Part shown: positions 22,744 to 34,620 of the stretch, one piece after another
Layout: each line of letters begins with the position of its first letter
How positions within the stretch are numbered: the first letter of the stretch is position 1
Origin: Echinometra lucunter
Lineage: Eukaryota; Echinodermata; Echinoidea; Camarodonta; Echinometridae
Length of the DNA: 64,000 nt
Direction of reading: 5' to 3'
Assembly (NCBI GenBank): GCA_029962745.1
Contig: CM057164.1
Span: 26,791,922 to 26,855,921 of the forward strand
Program-made: the position numbers and the translations under genes
Notes under the pieces: model-generated
What the model was told of the DNA's origin: nothing
Databases searched by the model: none
Seen by the model: only the letters and a program-made list of their open reading frames with translations

Positions 22744-22930
22744 AGTTTTCAGTTTCAGTTTTTATTTTTCTCATTCCCAACAAAATAAATACAAAATCCA
22801 TACAAATATCATGAAATTAAATATTTAGAGCAGAATACATATAATATAAAGCAACAAAATTATAGATTTCAAACTAAATAGATCTTGAATATATCATAGC
22901 TTTTGGGGATGGGTAAGCTTTACATTGCGG
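22744..22930 (-). mobile_element. LINE 3' end, minus strand, (CTGAAA)n-type tail
   Basis: Read on the minus strand, A-rich sequence with several AATAAA-like signals leads into AAATAAAAACTGAAACTG, a short tandem tail typical of CR1/L2/Jockey-type non-LTR retrotransposon 3' ends. No coding part remains nearby, so it would be a 5'-truncated copy. Family is inferred from the tail only. Confidence 0.4.
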
Positions 22931-23820
22931 CATTGTGCTAACAATGAGCAATGGAAAATTTGAATGAAGTCCTACAGATACAAGGAGGTATCAAAGTACA
23001 GACCAATAACAACAACAACAACAACATCAACAACAGCAATAAAAAAAATCAAACATTTCAAATACTATATTTATTCTACTATACCAAAATTTCAGAATGG
23101 TAAATTATTCTCATTATACAGTAAAATAATTCAAGAAAATAAATAACCACTTTCATAATGGATCCAAGAGTCTTAATCTAGATGCTCAGCTTCCCCCCCC
23201 CCCCCTCCAAAAAAAGGGTATCGGTTTAATCTCCTTAACAACTCACCCATGCAGACTGGAATGAAAAGATTATGTCCTCACACTAATTCCTCACACATAA
23301 TAAAATATCGTAATGCTATTTGAAGGAAGGACTTATGCAAAGAAAAAAAGAAATTTATGTGAAAAGAAACCTCTGTAATCAGTCCTCCTTCTTCTCCTCC
23401 CCCTCATTTTGAATAATTAAACGAGGACATTTTTTTTCAAGAGGGGTCACAGATCAATTAATCCCATTACATCTCCAGCAGGGGACCTTGGAATGGGGGA
23501 AGCAGTATCTACAACTTTTGTGATGCATCCAATTTGTCCAGCAGTGTTGTATTTACTTTCCTTTTACAATGTCCTTTTCTGCATCTGCCCATTTCTTGCA
23601 GTAATAGGTTTGTAACCCTGAAGCTTATGTAATAAACATTATGTTATCCAACAATCCACAGGAGAGCTATAGGGTGACCCCCCCCCCCCCCCCCCTTGTA
23701 GCCCTCCATATAGGCTGTATTGTTCCAAAGTCTGACCTGTTCTTTTAGATTTCTCTTTTTAGAATTTCCTGCCTCCTATCTCTTTCTATCTCTGTCCATC
23801 TATCTCTTTGTATATAGATG
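22931..23820. other. Non-coding; includes an 18-base C run
   Basis: CAA/AAC microsatellite patches lie near 23009-23040 and C runs at about 23193-23205 and 23678-23695. No supported gene. Confidence 0.4.
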
Positions 23821-23834
23821 AAATCAGCCCCTGG

Positions 23835-23882
23835 CTGGCAGAAGGGGGGTAGTGCGCGCCCGAGCTTCCGCCCTTCTGCCAG
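23835..23882. repeat. 12-bp arm hairpin
   Basis: CTGGCAGAAGGG at 23835-23846 and its exact reverse complement CCCTTCTGCCAG at 23871-23882 surround a GC-rich loop. The same arm word occurs near 21838-21850 beside a C run, so it is probably part of a dispersed repeat terminus. Confidence 0.6.
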
Positions 23883-24149
23883 CTGGGGGGATGTATAAAA
23901 TCACACACGCACACCTGCTCATGCCCTTATGCCAGCGACGATATCATCCTTCCCCTGAGGTGCTTTCGAGGCTACGTATAGCTCATTAAAGTTGTCCAAA
24001 CTGGTACTCCATGGTATAAGATTGGTGTTATTGGTTCTTTAAGAGCGTCATCTGTTAAGATCCCAAAGGGTACTGAATCTCCGCAGTCCTTGTCTTCTCC
24101 AGCTCTTCCTATGTTCTCTTACCTTTTTCTTTTCTCACTCATGCTTTTC

Positions 24150-24235
24150 TCTTCTTTTTTTTTTTTTTTTTTTTTTTTTGGGGGGGGCCCATTTTGGGGG
24201 GCGATTGCCCCCATTCCCTCCCCCCCCCCCCCCGG
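24150..24235. repeat. T/G/C homopolymer cluster
   Basis: A T run (about 24155-24179), a G-rich segment and a 15-base C run (about 24220-24234) followed by GGCTACGTGGG. Frames through it are low-complexity. Confidence 0.85.
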
Positions 24236-24239
24236 CTAC

Positions 24240-25610
24240 GTGGGTGAATCTCCGAAAGAGTATATGAATTGACATCATTCTTGCTGTCAGCCAACAATTT
24301 ACTCTACCATACCCTGATCGCACTTTAGAAGGTGACATAAATGCCCCTAAACCATGGCAGACAATAACTGAATGTCACCCCTTCTCTAGCTCAGAGGCTA
24401 TGTACACAAGAAGAGGGGAAGATATTGACAACAAATTAATCCTGCCTAAGACCTGGAAAAGAAAGCTTTCCTCGAAGTTCATAACATCAACTGGTTTTGC
24501 TCCGCTTCACAACATCGTGTCCCAAGCCCACTGGGTAGTACTCACACTTTCCAAAATTATCTCAAGTCTGAAGAGTCTAGAGTTATCAGTTCTACTATAA
24601 AAGATTCTTAACTTTTCTATGCAGATTTGGTTTGACACTGACAGCATACAAAGTTTGTTTAAGCTGGTGATCAAATAATACAATCGTATCTATATCCTCA
24701 CTAAAACCAAAACTACATATTCCTTGTTGCTATGTCAGGGAAGCATTTTTCAAGTTTGGGGGTCTATAGAAATGACTTCTGTCTCATGTCTTCATAAAAT
24801 TCAATGTAGAATAAACAAACGATATTTTGAACCAGATCATCAACATTGCCATGGACAGCTTGATAATTACTTGGTCAAAAGAATGGGCTTTGTGCTCTTA
24901 GTTATATTACATCACAACAAAGGTCATATTAATCAGATACTATAACTTTGAATAGGTTCAGGAAGATTCAATTTGCGCAAAGAAAAAAATCAGGAATTCT
25001 GTGGTTTGAAATGAGATCGGGGACCCCTCCTAAAGCAGCTTGCAGGTAAAGTGTGAAAAGTATTTTCTATGACATAATGCCCCAAGTGACAACTGCAGGG
25101 CAGTCAATTATTAATGCTATTAAACTAAAATTTAAAAAAAAGTAACTCTGGATCCAGCCATACACTAATCCTAACCCTACACATAGATGTAACCCACTTG
25201 CAACACAAATTCCAGCAATCTAAGTCCGAAGCAAATATACACCAACACCTGAAAACATGTTCTGGAGTGTTGTGGTTCATTGACTCAGCTTCTACTAAAC
25301 AGGTTGAGCACAGGTTTAGCACAACCCGACACAAAATCCTAATGCAAGACATTAGCCTATATTTGTTCCTCTGCGCCCAGGTGAAGTAATGGGGTAACTG
25401 ATTATGCTTGCATACTCCATAATGTGGTTTTCAGTAATAACAGGGGGTAAAAAAATCATGGAATGTCTGGAGTATCATCACGTGACACAAGAGTGCTACA
25501 CATGAGCTCACTATTCTCGAAATCATGATGGAATCCATCCCACAATAGAGGTTGGAAATTATCCATCCAAAGTGAATTAGACTATAATTATGAGGATGGA
25601 AGTGATCTCT
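24240..25610. other. Non-coding, nothing recognised
   Basis: About 1.4 kb. Several 60-75-codon frames exist, but none has a domain, codon bias or splice signals that I can defend. Confidence 0.35.
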
Positions 25611-25611
25611 A

Positions 25612-25840
25612 TGTGACCGATGTGTTGGCTCAGTAGGTAGAGCATCCGCCTCACAATCGGGAGGTCGCGGGTTCGAACCCCGGCCGTGTCCTACCAAAAG
25701 ACGTTAAAAGATGGGAGTTGCTGCTACCTTCTTTGGCATTCAAGAATTGAAAAGGATAAAGCAACATCGATCTGGCACTGCTCAGTGGCTGCCAGGCAAA
25801 AAGAATTTCCTTTCTTGGACAATAAAATTTGGAGATTCTA
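25612..25840 (+). mobile_element. tRNA-derived SINE
   Basis: A tRNA-like head carries an A box, TGGCTCAGTAGG (25626-25637), and a perfect B box, GGTTCGAACCC (25670-25680), spaced as in tRNA genes. The anticodon-stem region does not pair well and the acceptor stem is imperfect, so it is not a functional tRNA gene. About 150 bp of unrelated body follow, ending next to a TIR element at 25841. Internal polymerase III promoters are the expected means of transcription. The antisense frame through the head (GRGSNPRPPDCEADAL) is a known kind of spurious peptide. Confidence 0.75.
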
Positions 25841-26095
25841 AAGGGGTATCTCACCGGCCTGGAAACTAGTTCGCGATGAGTTCACGACCAGAGTCTCCGC
25901 GACGTCCCTGCGACATCTCCATGAGACTAGCGGGGTCTCCAGGGAGTCGCAGGAAATCTTAACATGTTCGATTTTTGGGGAGACTTTTTCCAGTCTCTGG
26001 TAGGTCTCAGAGACGTCTCCGAGATGTCTCCACGGTGTCTACATCAGTTTATCCGTGATGTCACAGCGACATCTCTGCCAGTGAGATACGGCCTT
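25841..26095. mobile_element. TIR element of about 255 bp with GTCTC/GAGAC repeats
   Basis: The left end, AAGGGGTATCTCACCGG, matches the reverse complement of the right end, CCAGTGAGATACGGCCTT, with few changes. The interior is rich in AGTCTC, GTCTCC and AGACGTCTCC words. Non-coding. It directly abuts the SINE body. Confidence 0.7.
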
Positions 26096-27440
26096 AATTT
26101 TACATGAATCCTCAAAGAATGGATTTCTGCTCATGTACATGTATGTTCAGTGCTAACGACCTACTTCTCTGATGTCAAGTCGTAAAGAAAACTTTCACTG
26201 ACTGTATTACGCTTGGAGGAGCACTGTCCAGAAAGGAGTCATACCTTTTAAGACCAATCTATAAAGACATGAGAGTCTCAGACGTACTCCTATTCTTTCC
26301 CCTCTAATCAATAGAGGATCATCAAACAATGGTCATTTCTGAAGACTTCTTCAAAAGACGTAGCTGGGTAGTCATTTGAGAGCTAATTGAGGAGAATGCA
26401 AAGGTTCCATAGGCTCAGCCAATCAGATGCAAGGATTTCAGTAGCTTGTAACAGTTACTGCAACTTGTTATTGATAAAAAGTTTCATGAAACAGGGTTCT
26501 GATCAGGTTATGGGCAAGATCAACCTATTCTTGAAAAGGTGAGGAAGACAAGTAAATGAAGTTTACTCAACAATAATGTGGCAATTAGAAGTATTTGTTT
26601 ACAAAACGCACAATCAAATTATGAAAGAAGGTATGAGCAATGCTTAGTTTGCTTATTACTTTCCTTAGGTAGAAGGGGCTTTTGATTTAGTGTTATCAAT
26701 TCAACAACTTGTTAATGTATACTTAAACTTGCTAAGTTCATTTTAAGGCAAAATATAGGGGTAAAGAGAGAGAGAGAAAATAGAAGTGGTGAGTGAAAAA
26801 AGATGCTTGAAATTAACCAAGCAGCATTGCTTTACACTTCTTTTGGTCCACAGTCATACTAAACCCAAACTGAAAGATTAAAGCAGTTGGGGCCTGTAGA
26901 ATTGCACATCTGCCGAACTGTCTGAAATTCATATGACAGCTTAATGTTTGGAAGAGAATTACATGGCAACAGCTCACCTAAGTTCAAAAAGAATTCATGC
27001 GTCAAAACTTCTGTTAGTGTAAAAAAACCGACCAAACAATGTGTCCAGTAATCCTATGGTTTATTGGATGACAAAAACATCCCTTTATGAACTGATGCAT
27101 GTAATCCACTATAATAGGGACAGTCGAAGATTAGCGAATCTATAGCCTGCATGATCAATAAAAAAATCCAATTGACCGCTTTGAATGATACGCTTTGCAT
27201 TTCCATTCTCTACAACAAATCCCCAGAGTCTAGCCATAATATGAGCAATTCCACTACACCCTACTATATGTGTTAAGTCCCTGTGCTTCACAGAGGGTAA
27301 TGAAGCTTGTCAATACGTTATTATTCTGTGGATATAGAGTGCTTGTTTGGCAACAAACTTCAGGGGAAAAAGTGTCTCCGAGTTGAAAATTACCAACAAA
27401 AAAGAGAGAGTTAGAACTGAAAACAAATTTTTCCCAATTT
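26096..27440. other. Non-coding, nothing recognised
   Basis: AT-rich sequence with a short GA repeat near 26765-26780. No supported gene or repeat. Confidence 0.35.
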
Positions 27441-27448
27441 AGAGATAG

Positions 27449-27449
27449 C

Positions 27450-27513
<64 letters not shown>

Positions 27514-27573
27514 ATAGTATAGAAGTAGTAGAAGTAGAAGTAGCAGAAGAAAGAGTAGTGGTAGTAGTAGGAT
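27449..27573 (+). repeat. (GTA)n trinucleotide array
   Basis: Uninterrupted AGT/GTA units at about 27447-27513, then interrupted AGAAGTAGTAG units to 27573. Poly-Leu or poly-Thr frames on the opposite strand arise from the repeat and are not genes. Confidence 0.92.
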
Positions 27574-27579
27574 CCATCA

Positions 27580-28130
27580 ATGAATATATGCATGTATCAA
27601 TATGTTGCTGATAACAAAGAAAAGGGTGTAAAAATGTAAATTTCTAATACAATGTATTTTTGAAAAGTACAAATATATTTCCATACGTGCATGTGTGTAC
27701 AACATTCAATTTTAGGTAGAGTTAGAAGAGCTGCTTTCTGTCACTTCTTTTACCTTTCATTAGTAATTAGTAGATTTTTTTTTTAAATTCCTCTGCTAAT
27801 AAAAAAATACATTAAATTTTACCAAGGATAACTCCTTCCTTTTATTTGTAATTCAGCTATAAATTATTCCATGATAAGTAGACCTCTGGGACTGGTTTGA
27901 AATAGTGTGGCTTGATTAAAAACAGTATCAATCAATACATATACTGTTCAGGGTTGACCTTTCTTCTAGTCAATGAATGTAATTTATCAATAAATTCTTG
28001 CCAGACTGAGAACTTTCATTGACTGTGGGCACCCTACCAGGGGTCATTTTTAATAACAAGCTCCCTTTCCTGCTGTGATGTGACCGCTCAGTGCTTACTG
28101 CATGGTCAACCATCATCATCACTGCCAATG
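27580..28130. other. Non-coding, nothing recognised
   Basis: AT-rich spacer between the GTA array and a TIR element. Confidence 0.35.
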
Positions 28131-28134
28131 GATA

Positions 28135-28524
28135 CCATGTTTACACAGTGACTCGGCTCGGGGGTTCGACATGCGACCTGTGCTCAACACGGCAATTTTA
28201 TGTCATGTAAACAGGATCAGTGTGACCCGCAAGCCGTGTTGAACACCGCTTTGTGATCCGCCAGAATTGCAGGTTTCGATCCGCGAGCCGAGTCAGACTC
28301 GGCATTTTTTTTGTGTGTAAACAGAAAGCCGTGTTGAACCCACTGACCTAGGTCATTGGGTGAACTAGGCAAGTCATCACAATTCTACTTCCGTTCGTGA
28401 TCCGCAGGCCGTGTTGAACTCGCCTTTTTTGTTTCTATATAAACACGATCACAGTTGCCCTCATCACGGCGTTCGACCGTGCTTGAGGATTCAACACTCG
28501 AGCCGAGTCACTGTGTAAACACGG
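28135..28524. mobile_element. TA-flanked TIR element, 390 bp
   Basis: The left end, CCATGTTTACACAGTGACTC, and the reverse complement of the right end differ by one base over about 26 bp, and TA lies on both sides (28133-28134, 28525-28526). The interior repeats GCCGTGTTGAAC at least three times in one orientation, plus a reverse copy (CTCAACACGGC) and CGAGCCGAGTCA near both ends. A TA target site suggests a Tc1/mariner-type non-autonomous element, but no transposase is present. It is GC- and CpG-rich relative to its flanks. Confidence 0.8.
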
Positions 28525-28879
28525 TAGGAAATGCCCTCACAAAAGCAATGAGTAGTCAGTGGCAGTGGCTAAGCATTATTTCCATGAAAGCTACAACACA
28601 ATAGAGTGGACAAGTAATAAATTTGCTGATTTCTTTCACTTGCACATAATCCCCTGTCACTGTTTAATTATGGTCCTTGATTCATCCCCCCCCCAAAAAA
28701 AAAAAAAAAAAACATGCCAGCAAAAAAGAAGTAAGAAAAGAAAAAAGTCAGAGAACAGAACATAGGAAGAGAAGGACCAGACAAGGAACGATAACAAAGG
28801 AACGTCAAAGCTTCCTGCACTCTCTCTCCTAGGGAGCACGCTTTGTGTGTGAACTACTGCTCCCTTAAAATAAAATTTT

Positions 28880-29154
28880 AAACAGAGCCAATCAATCAAT
28901 CAAATAAAATCCTGGCTATGCCAGTGCCTTGAATGATCTGACATCCATTTCATTCTTATCCCAAAACACTCATCTGGCAAGAATACGGAAAAAATAAATA
29001 TAATTAAACAAATCTCCTTCCACTGACAATTCTCTGTTTCTTTTAAGTTACAGAGTTTTCAATGGATCTTAACCCCAAATAAAGGGTCCCTGTGTAAAGA
29101 ATAAATAAATAAAGGAATAAATAAATATCTAAAAAAAATTGATTGGCTCTGTTT
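28880..29154. repeat. Inverted-repeat pair, 17-bp arms
   Basis: AAACAGAGCCAATCAAT (28880-28896) and its exact reverse complement (29138-29154) enclose AT-rich DNA with AATAAATAAATAAA. It may be a small TIR element or two oppositely oriented repeat ends. Confidence 0.4.
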
Positions 29155-30555
29155 ACACTCCTGCAGTCCTGACTAAGTAAAACAATTGAAAAAATACTTT
29201 TCTAATGAGTCATACTGTATGATACATGCACATTCATTGACAAACTTTGCCCCCACCCCCACAAGTGGAAAGAGAGGGCAGACAATCAATGTATCGTTTC
29301 TCCTAAACAAGAGGCATCTCAAAATTCTAGATAATAAGTTGTTTACTCATTACAGTTGCATTAGTCATTACATTTCAGTGTTTCTATACCATTTTCAATA
29401 TTTTTTACAGCCCTGATATCGACTTGAATGGCGTACAGGTGTGTCACCTTTTGGTTCAGTGATAAAATTAAGCTATTGTTGAATTACAATAGTTATTTTT
29501 TTTTAAGTTTACCTGTGAAAAACCATGATGAAAAACATACAGAAACAATGTTTAAAATCAATAAAGATCTTTATTTTCATTCACTATGACAATTATTTAC
29601 AATAATGCATGCAAGGGAAAAAAATTCCCTCACAGAGTGACACATAGTACATGAGGGGGAAAAATACCTAATGTAATTCAGCAATACCTGAATTTTATCC
29701 TCAAATCAACACAAAAGATGTGAAATTCTGGATAGACTTCTCATGAACAGAACAGTAATTCTTCCACTACAATGACAAGTTGTAATCCCCTTCACTACTT
29801 CATGTAATCCTTTTTCATTCAAGGCCACTCTGAAACATGAAGCAAATACAGAAAGATCAAGTATGCTTTATCCCATTAAAAGTTATATATTGCAAAAATA
29901 TCCTACAAAAGTACAAATTACATGAAATATGCTTAAAGAAATTAACTAAAGAGGAAACTAAATTTCAAAAAATCTTATTCAAAACACGCCAGCAAATTCT
30001 AAAGCGCATCAATGAACATGCTTACTCCACACACATTGCTACTTCCCCAACCAGACATTTCCCTGTTACACATGATGTTCACACGAATACCAGCAAGCAT
30101 GACTCACGCACTGAAGTGGCGGTGGTGGTAATGGGAAGGTGGTTTTCCCTTTCTTTCTTTCTTTCTTGCTCATGATTAAGCAAACATTGTCTACGTTATT
30201 CTCAGTTTCCCACACACAATGGCGGCAATTCATTGATGTGGTGGTTTTGTAACTTGTAGCAAACGTCTTCTTGTTGTGGTGGGAGTATCCTAAAGCATGC
30301 AAAAGTAATGATTTCAATAGGGAAGGTGTATGATACATGTTGTGGTGACAATTACTCAGCGGTAACTTTTCTAAATTATTCCTGCATAACCAAATTACTA
30401 GTTGTATCCCTGGAGTTCTGGACCACACACAAACTGTAACCCTAAACCCAACCTACAACTCCAATGCAATAATATACCCTGCGGATCCCCCCCCCCCCTC
30501 CTATTTTTTAGTGCTCACCTATGGCATGGTAAACCTCATCACTCATGGTAATGAG
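29155..30555. other. Non-coding, nothing recognised
   Basis: AT-rich sequence with (CTTT)n near 30151-30168 and a C run near 30487-30498. Predicted frames are short and domain-free. Confidence 0.35.
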
Positions 30556-30715
30556 ATGCGCATAAACACATCAACAATAGTTGATGCTCAAAGACAAGAG
30601 AGTTTTGCCAAAAGTTTGCACAGACAAACTTGTGACATCATATTTCTGCATTAACAACTTTTAAGAATTTGATTGGTCCCCACTTCTTTGCCATCAGGAG
30701 GCAAAACGGATGATT
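30556..30715 (+). repeat. Dispersed repeat with TTTGCC-CAGGAGGCAAAA, copy 1
   Basis: Shares with 32040-32195, in the same order and orientation, a GAGAGAGTTT-CCAAAAGTT block, an ACAAACTT block and a final near-palindrome TTTGCCATCAGGAGGCAAAA. The two are diverged copies of one unnamed repeat about 1.5 kb apart. Confidence 0.6.
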
Positions 30716-30719
30716 CCTG

Positions 30720-31430
30720 CCTCAGCGTTGTTGTTTTGTTGTTGTTTTTTATTGCATCATATACTATCTATTCACACATTAAAACTGCAGGGTTTGCTAT
30801 TTCATGTGTGAAGATGCCTTAATCCTTTATATTTCATGAAATAAACACCATCTGCAAAAGTTCCAAGCAGATATCACTACTGTCTACACAAAAAGGTCTA
30901 CAGCTGAGACTAGCAATTCGTCAATAAACAAAGATAAAGCGGACTCGGAAGTCAAAGTCTTGTTGACAGAATCCAGAACTATGTCATCCAATTCACACTC
31001 TTTACCCCAACGACCTCTGACCCCTGCGAAAAAAAAAAATAAAGAGCCTAGGTTCCAAGGCTGATGGAATATTGAATGGCACTTTGCTATGTCCCCACTC
31101 AGCACTACCGTTTCTTGAAGTTATGAAAGCTGGTTTTCCGTGTCATGCATGCTAACGGACTGCATGCCAACATGTACATGAAACGTAGATCGTTACCATG
31201 TTTGCAAGGCTGTCATCTAATGTTACAAATAGCATTCTTTGGTGGATGAATTTGTATCTTCTGTGAAAACGATAACACAGGAGATGGAACTTGTTGAGTA
31301 ACAGGATTAATCAACAGATTCCATATCCAGATCAAAGTCCTGGATCCCATTTCATTCATACATCACGCAGCAAACCCCTAAGGTCTTTTTAGGGTTTACA
31401 TATGGAGTATTAATCCATGCTATTGTAGGG
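30720..31430. other. Non-coding, nothing recognised
   Basis: No supported exon or repeat boundary. A TTGTTGTTTT tract occurs near 30728-30748. Confidence 0.35.
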
Positions 31431-32000
31431 ATTTATTTTGAACTTCTTTGCTCCCTCTCTCTCTCTCTGCATCCATGATTCACCCCTTTCATACTAATCG
31501 GTCATCCCTCATTCATCTTCACCCTTTCATACTAACCTGCCATCCTTCACCCACAGCTCTCATGCATTCATACACATTATCACTTACACACAGCTTCCAC
31601 TCATGTTCCTTTTGTATTTAACCACTTCACCATCATCTATCATCTTCTGTTCCTCTCCTCCTGATTGGTTTAAACTTTCCCACCTTTTCTCTTGCTTCTC
31701 ATTGGTTTATAGTTAATGAATATTCATTAGGTGGTAGTCAAGCTTGACTGTCACTTTACATGTTCATGAATAGTCAACATTTATCTATTGTTTGTATGTT
31801 TAAATATTCAACATACTTTGTCATGTTAATTTGGAATCACATGAATATACATGTAAGTTGTTAAGTGATATAATTTGCATAGAATGTGGATGATTTGGAA
31901 TGACTCATTAAAAAAGAACCCTGGTTACAAGCATTTGACCAGCAGAGATCCATCCTAACAACATCTCTACTGTGTTGTCTCTGAGAAGAGTGTGCTAGGA
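31431..32000 (+). other. Possible LTR or LINE-end remnant (weak)
   Basis: Begins with a CTCTCT tract, then has repeated TTTCATACTAA phrases (31485-31535), CTTCTGTTCCTC-like pyrimidine blocks, two ATTGGTTTA boxes, and near the end ATTAAAAAAGAACCC followed by GTGTTGTCTCTGAGAAG. That layout resembles the U3/R end of a retroelement long terminal repeat, but I could not place TG...CA ends, a duplicate LTR or a target duplication. Confidence 0.2.
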
Positions 32001-32039
32001 ATGATTTTGTACGAACCCAAGTCCTACACTATTTATGAT

Positions 32040-32195
32040 AATGAGAAGCCCATTAATGCAACAACTCCAAATAAGAGAGAGTTTCACCAAAAGTTGCATA
32101 GATCACACCTGAAATCAAATTTTGCACAAACTTTATATGAATTTTTATTTGCCCACACCATTTTTGCCACCAGGAGGCAAAAAATATGCAGTATG
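32040..32195 (+). repeat. Dispersed repeat with TTTGCC-CAGGAGGCAAAA, copy 2
   Basis: Second copy of the repeat at 30556-30715. It ends TTTTTGCCACCAGGAGGCAA. The shared near-palindrome could be a repeat terminus. Confidence 0.6.
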
Positions 32196-32375
32196 TCTAC
32201 ATGTAGGAGCAGTTTTTCTGCCACCCCACATCCACCCCTGATCATGTGATATTCTAATCATGTTTTCCGGTGAAATCTAGTATAAATATGGATTACAAAG
32301 AAATGCAAAATGATGGCCACACTCCGCGTTCTGATAGGGCCCGCCTATCCAGCTATCAAAGCTCTACATGAGTCT

Positions 32376-32829
32376 TAGGGTGTGTTTAGTGAGGGAACTC
32401 GATTTCTAGAAATTAGAAATGGGTACTTGAGTCGCAAACACAAATCGCGCTCACGATGGGTGGTCTCTCTGGATGTCGGGTTTATCGTCACGATCCGAGT
32501 TCCCGAAACCATCAAGCCCATGCCCAGCTGCAAGTGACCCGGCAGTGAAGGTCAAATCTGGCGGGCTTATTACTTTTTATCTCATCCGGAAACAGGAGTC
32601 CGAAGTTCCCAAACAAAACGTGACCAAAGTCGCGTTGTGTTTATTGGCACGACCTGAGTCATCAATCTCGTTCAACGGGTAATCAAATCCCCCTTTTTTG
32701 CGGAACTCAAGTCTGGTACGCTAGTTCGGTAATCAAGTCGCTGTCATGTTTATCAAGGGTAACGGGTAAGCTAGTTCGGAACTTGGGTCGCTTATTTGCC
32801 CTCTATTACCCTCAATAAACACGCTCTTA
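32376..32829. mobile_element. TIR element of about 454 bp, GC-rich interior
   Basis: The left end, TTAGGGTGTGTTTAGTGAGG, and the reverse complement of the right end (CCCTCAATAAACACGCTCTT) match at 17 of 21 positions. The interior is CpG-rich with repeated GCTAGTTCGG, AATCAAGTCGC and GGGTAA words, in contrast to AT-rich flanks. No transposase frame. Confidence 0.65.
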
Positions 32830-34380
32830 CAGAGGCAGAAAGGTGTGGGCATTATGTAAAGTTAACACCCCTCTCAATTTCAGCAGGATGTGCCAACGAC
32901 ACCAAAGCAATCACTTAGAAAATTTAATCAAAACTAAGATTTTGATATACTCACTGGTATAATGCATGTACCCATGAGCGTCTTGGAGTCTCAGCTGGCA
33001 GAAATTGACTACCACTGCTGGTTGGCTATTCCTTCACCGTCCCCTGCTCTCGCTGCGTAACTCCCGGTAAAATCCCAGTCGGGACCCGACCAAGACTTTC
33101 AGTTTAGTTCCTCTACAGTGTTGGAAATAAAGGCAATATCCACTATACAATCACTCATTCACTCCACAATCCTTCCACTAGTCAGTCCACATGAGGAGAA
33201 ACCAATCACGTAGCGAAAGAGGAAATGGTAGGGCTGTAAATGCCAGTGTCTGTAGAGTCAACTCAGATTGGGGATTCCGTTGATTCCATTAGAGCAATTA
33301 TAATCCTATCAAGTGATCGATACAAGGTGTTTAAACGACACTCTCACGTTTTAGTTGTGATAGATGAATGAATCAAAGCTATCCAATCACAGCAGTAGAC
33401 AGACTAATCTCTCTCATCCAATGTTCTAAACAAAACCCTCTGGAAAAATTCAATGGAGGGTAATTATCGTTTTTTGTTGTAATTCAGGAAAAAAGGACAA
33501 ACTCTGCATTCCTGATGGAAACGTTGAAGGCCAGCTCATTACCATTCTGTTGAGTGTTGAGTTCTGTTCTGTTCGGCTGAGACTGCAGCTCTCTATAAAA
33601 TGACAACAACTACCTGTGGAATAATATTTGCACAAAATTCTAGTAAGATCCTTGACTGCTTCTGAAAAGTCAGAGAAAAATGATCGCCTGTCTCACGCAC
33701 AGTTCATGAACATTAAAATGATTTCTCCACTGTTATGTATGTCTCTCTGAGCTACTTTTTTAAGGTACCAGCTCTTCTAACCGTAACATTGAGTAAACTA
33801 TCAAATATACCCGTCTGAAAAACAAGACCTCTTTGGAAGTGTCCTAGGTTTCATAAAGAGTCACAACTAAAGAATGTTTCTATGCCATATATGAATATTC
33901 CAAAGTCTTGTTGCAAATAAAATTATTCACCTTTCCATACAGTGATGTTATCACAAAAAGGCACTAATACTATTTCCTGCTTCTTCATGAATTCCTTGCT
34001 CTCCTATAAATAAAATCCTGAGGTCTATAGATGCCAGTCAGTACCGCACATCCAAAACATGATCCAAATATTTATCAGTACTCAAAATCTTATAGCACAT
34101 CCTCAAGGAATGATGAGAAAGAGAATTTTATGTCTTCAGACAGCTTCAAAACCCAGTTGATAAAGTCATGAAGCATGGAGCAAGATGAAATTGTAACTAT
34201 TTTCCATGTAAGACATGTAAATAAATTCCAATAACTGTTGCACTGAACTTAAATTTCAGAAGCTAAAGATGCAATACTGTTCTTATGGATTGATGATACT
34301 CCACTATGACATTTCTCAATTAACACCAAGCCCAGCCTTGTGTATCCATATCACTGATGATGAACGAGACAATAAGAGTC
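32830..34380. other. Non-coding, nothing recognised
   Basis: About 1.5 kb without a supported gene, RNA or repeat boundary. Confidence 0.35.
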
Positions 34381-34620
34381 GTTTGCACATTCCTGCAAAC
34401 ACCCTGTCGTTAAAAGTCGAGGCGAGAGAAGAGAGAGGGCTCCTTCCCCTGCCGCTCTTGATGACGGGAGAGTTATGCGATGTCGGCCAGTGATTGTATC
34501 CCCCGCTGATGGATACGGCTATATTACAACAGATTACAGGCCTCTGCTGGATGCGGCGTCACAATCCGCAATGCATCGTTGGGTTAAATCCTTAATCAAT
34601 GCACCCTGGCGTGGCGTATG
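34380..34620. promoter_or_regulatory. GC-rich island, possible regulatory element or exon
   Basis: About 240 bp stand out from flanks by GC and CpG content (for example GGATGCGGCGTCACAATCCG, CCTGGCGTGGCG), with no TIRs and no low complexity. A plus-strand frame passes through part of it and ends at 34493, but no splice sites or domain are evident. A conserved non-coding element is possible; this rests on composition only. Confidence 0.2.

Noticed and set aside
25616..25692. Functional tRNA gene
   Set aside because: A and B boxes are good, but the anticodon and acceptor stems do not pair properly; better explained as a SINE head.
25431..25697. Minus-strand 88-codon frame with GRGSNPRPPDCEAD
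   Set aside because: This is the antisense translation of the tRNA-like SINE head, not a protein.
27254..27593. Poly-Leu and poly-Thr frames
   Set aside because: Products of the GTA trinucleotide array.
31431..32000. Solo LTR as a firm call
   Set aside because: No TG...CA boundary, target duplication or second LTR could be found; kept only as a weak possibility.
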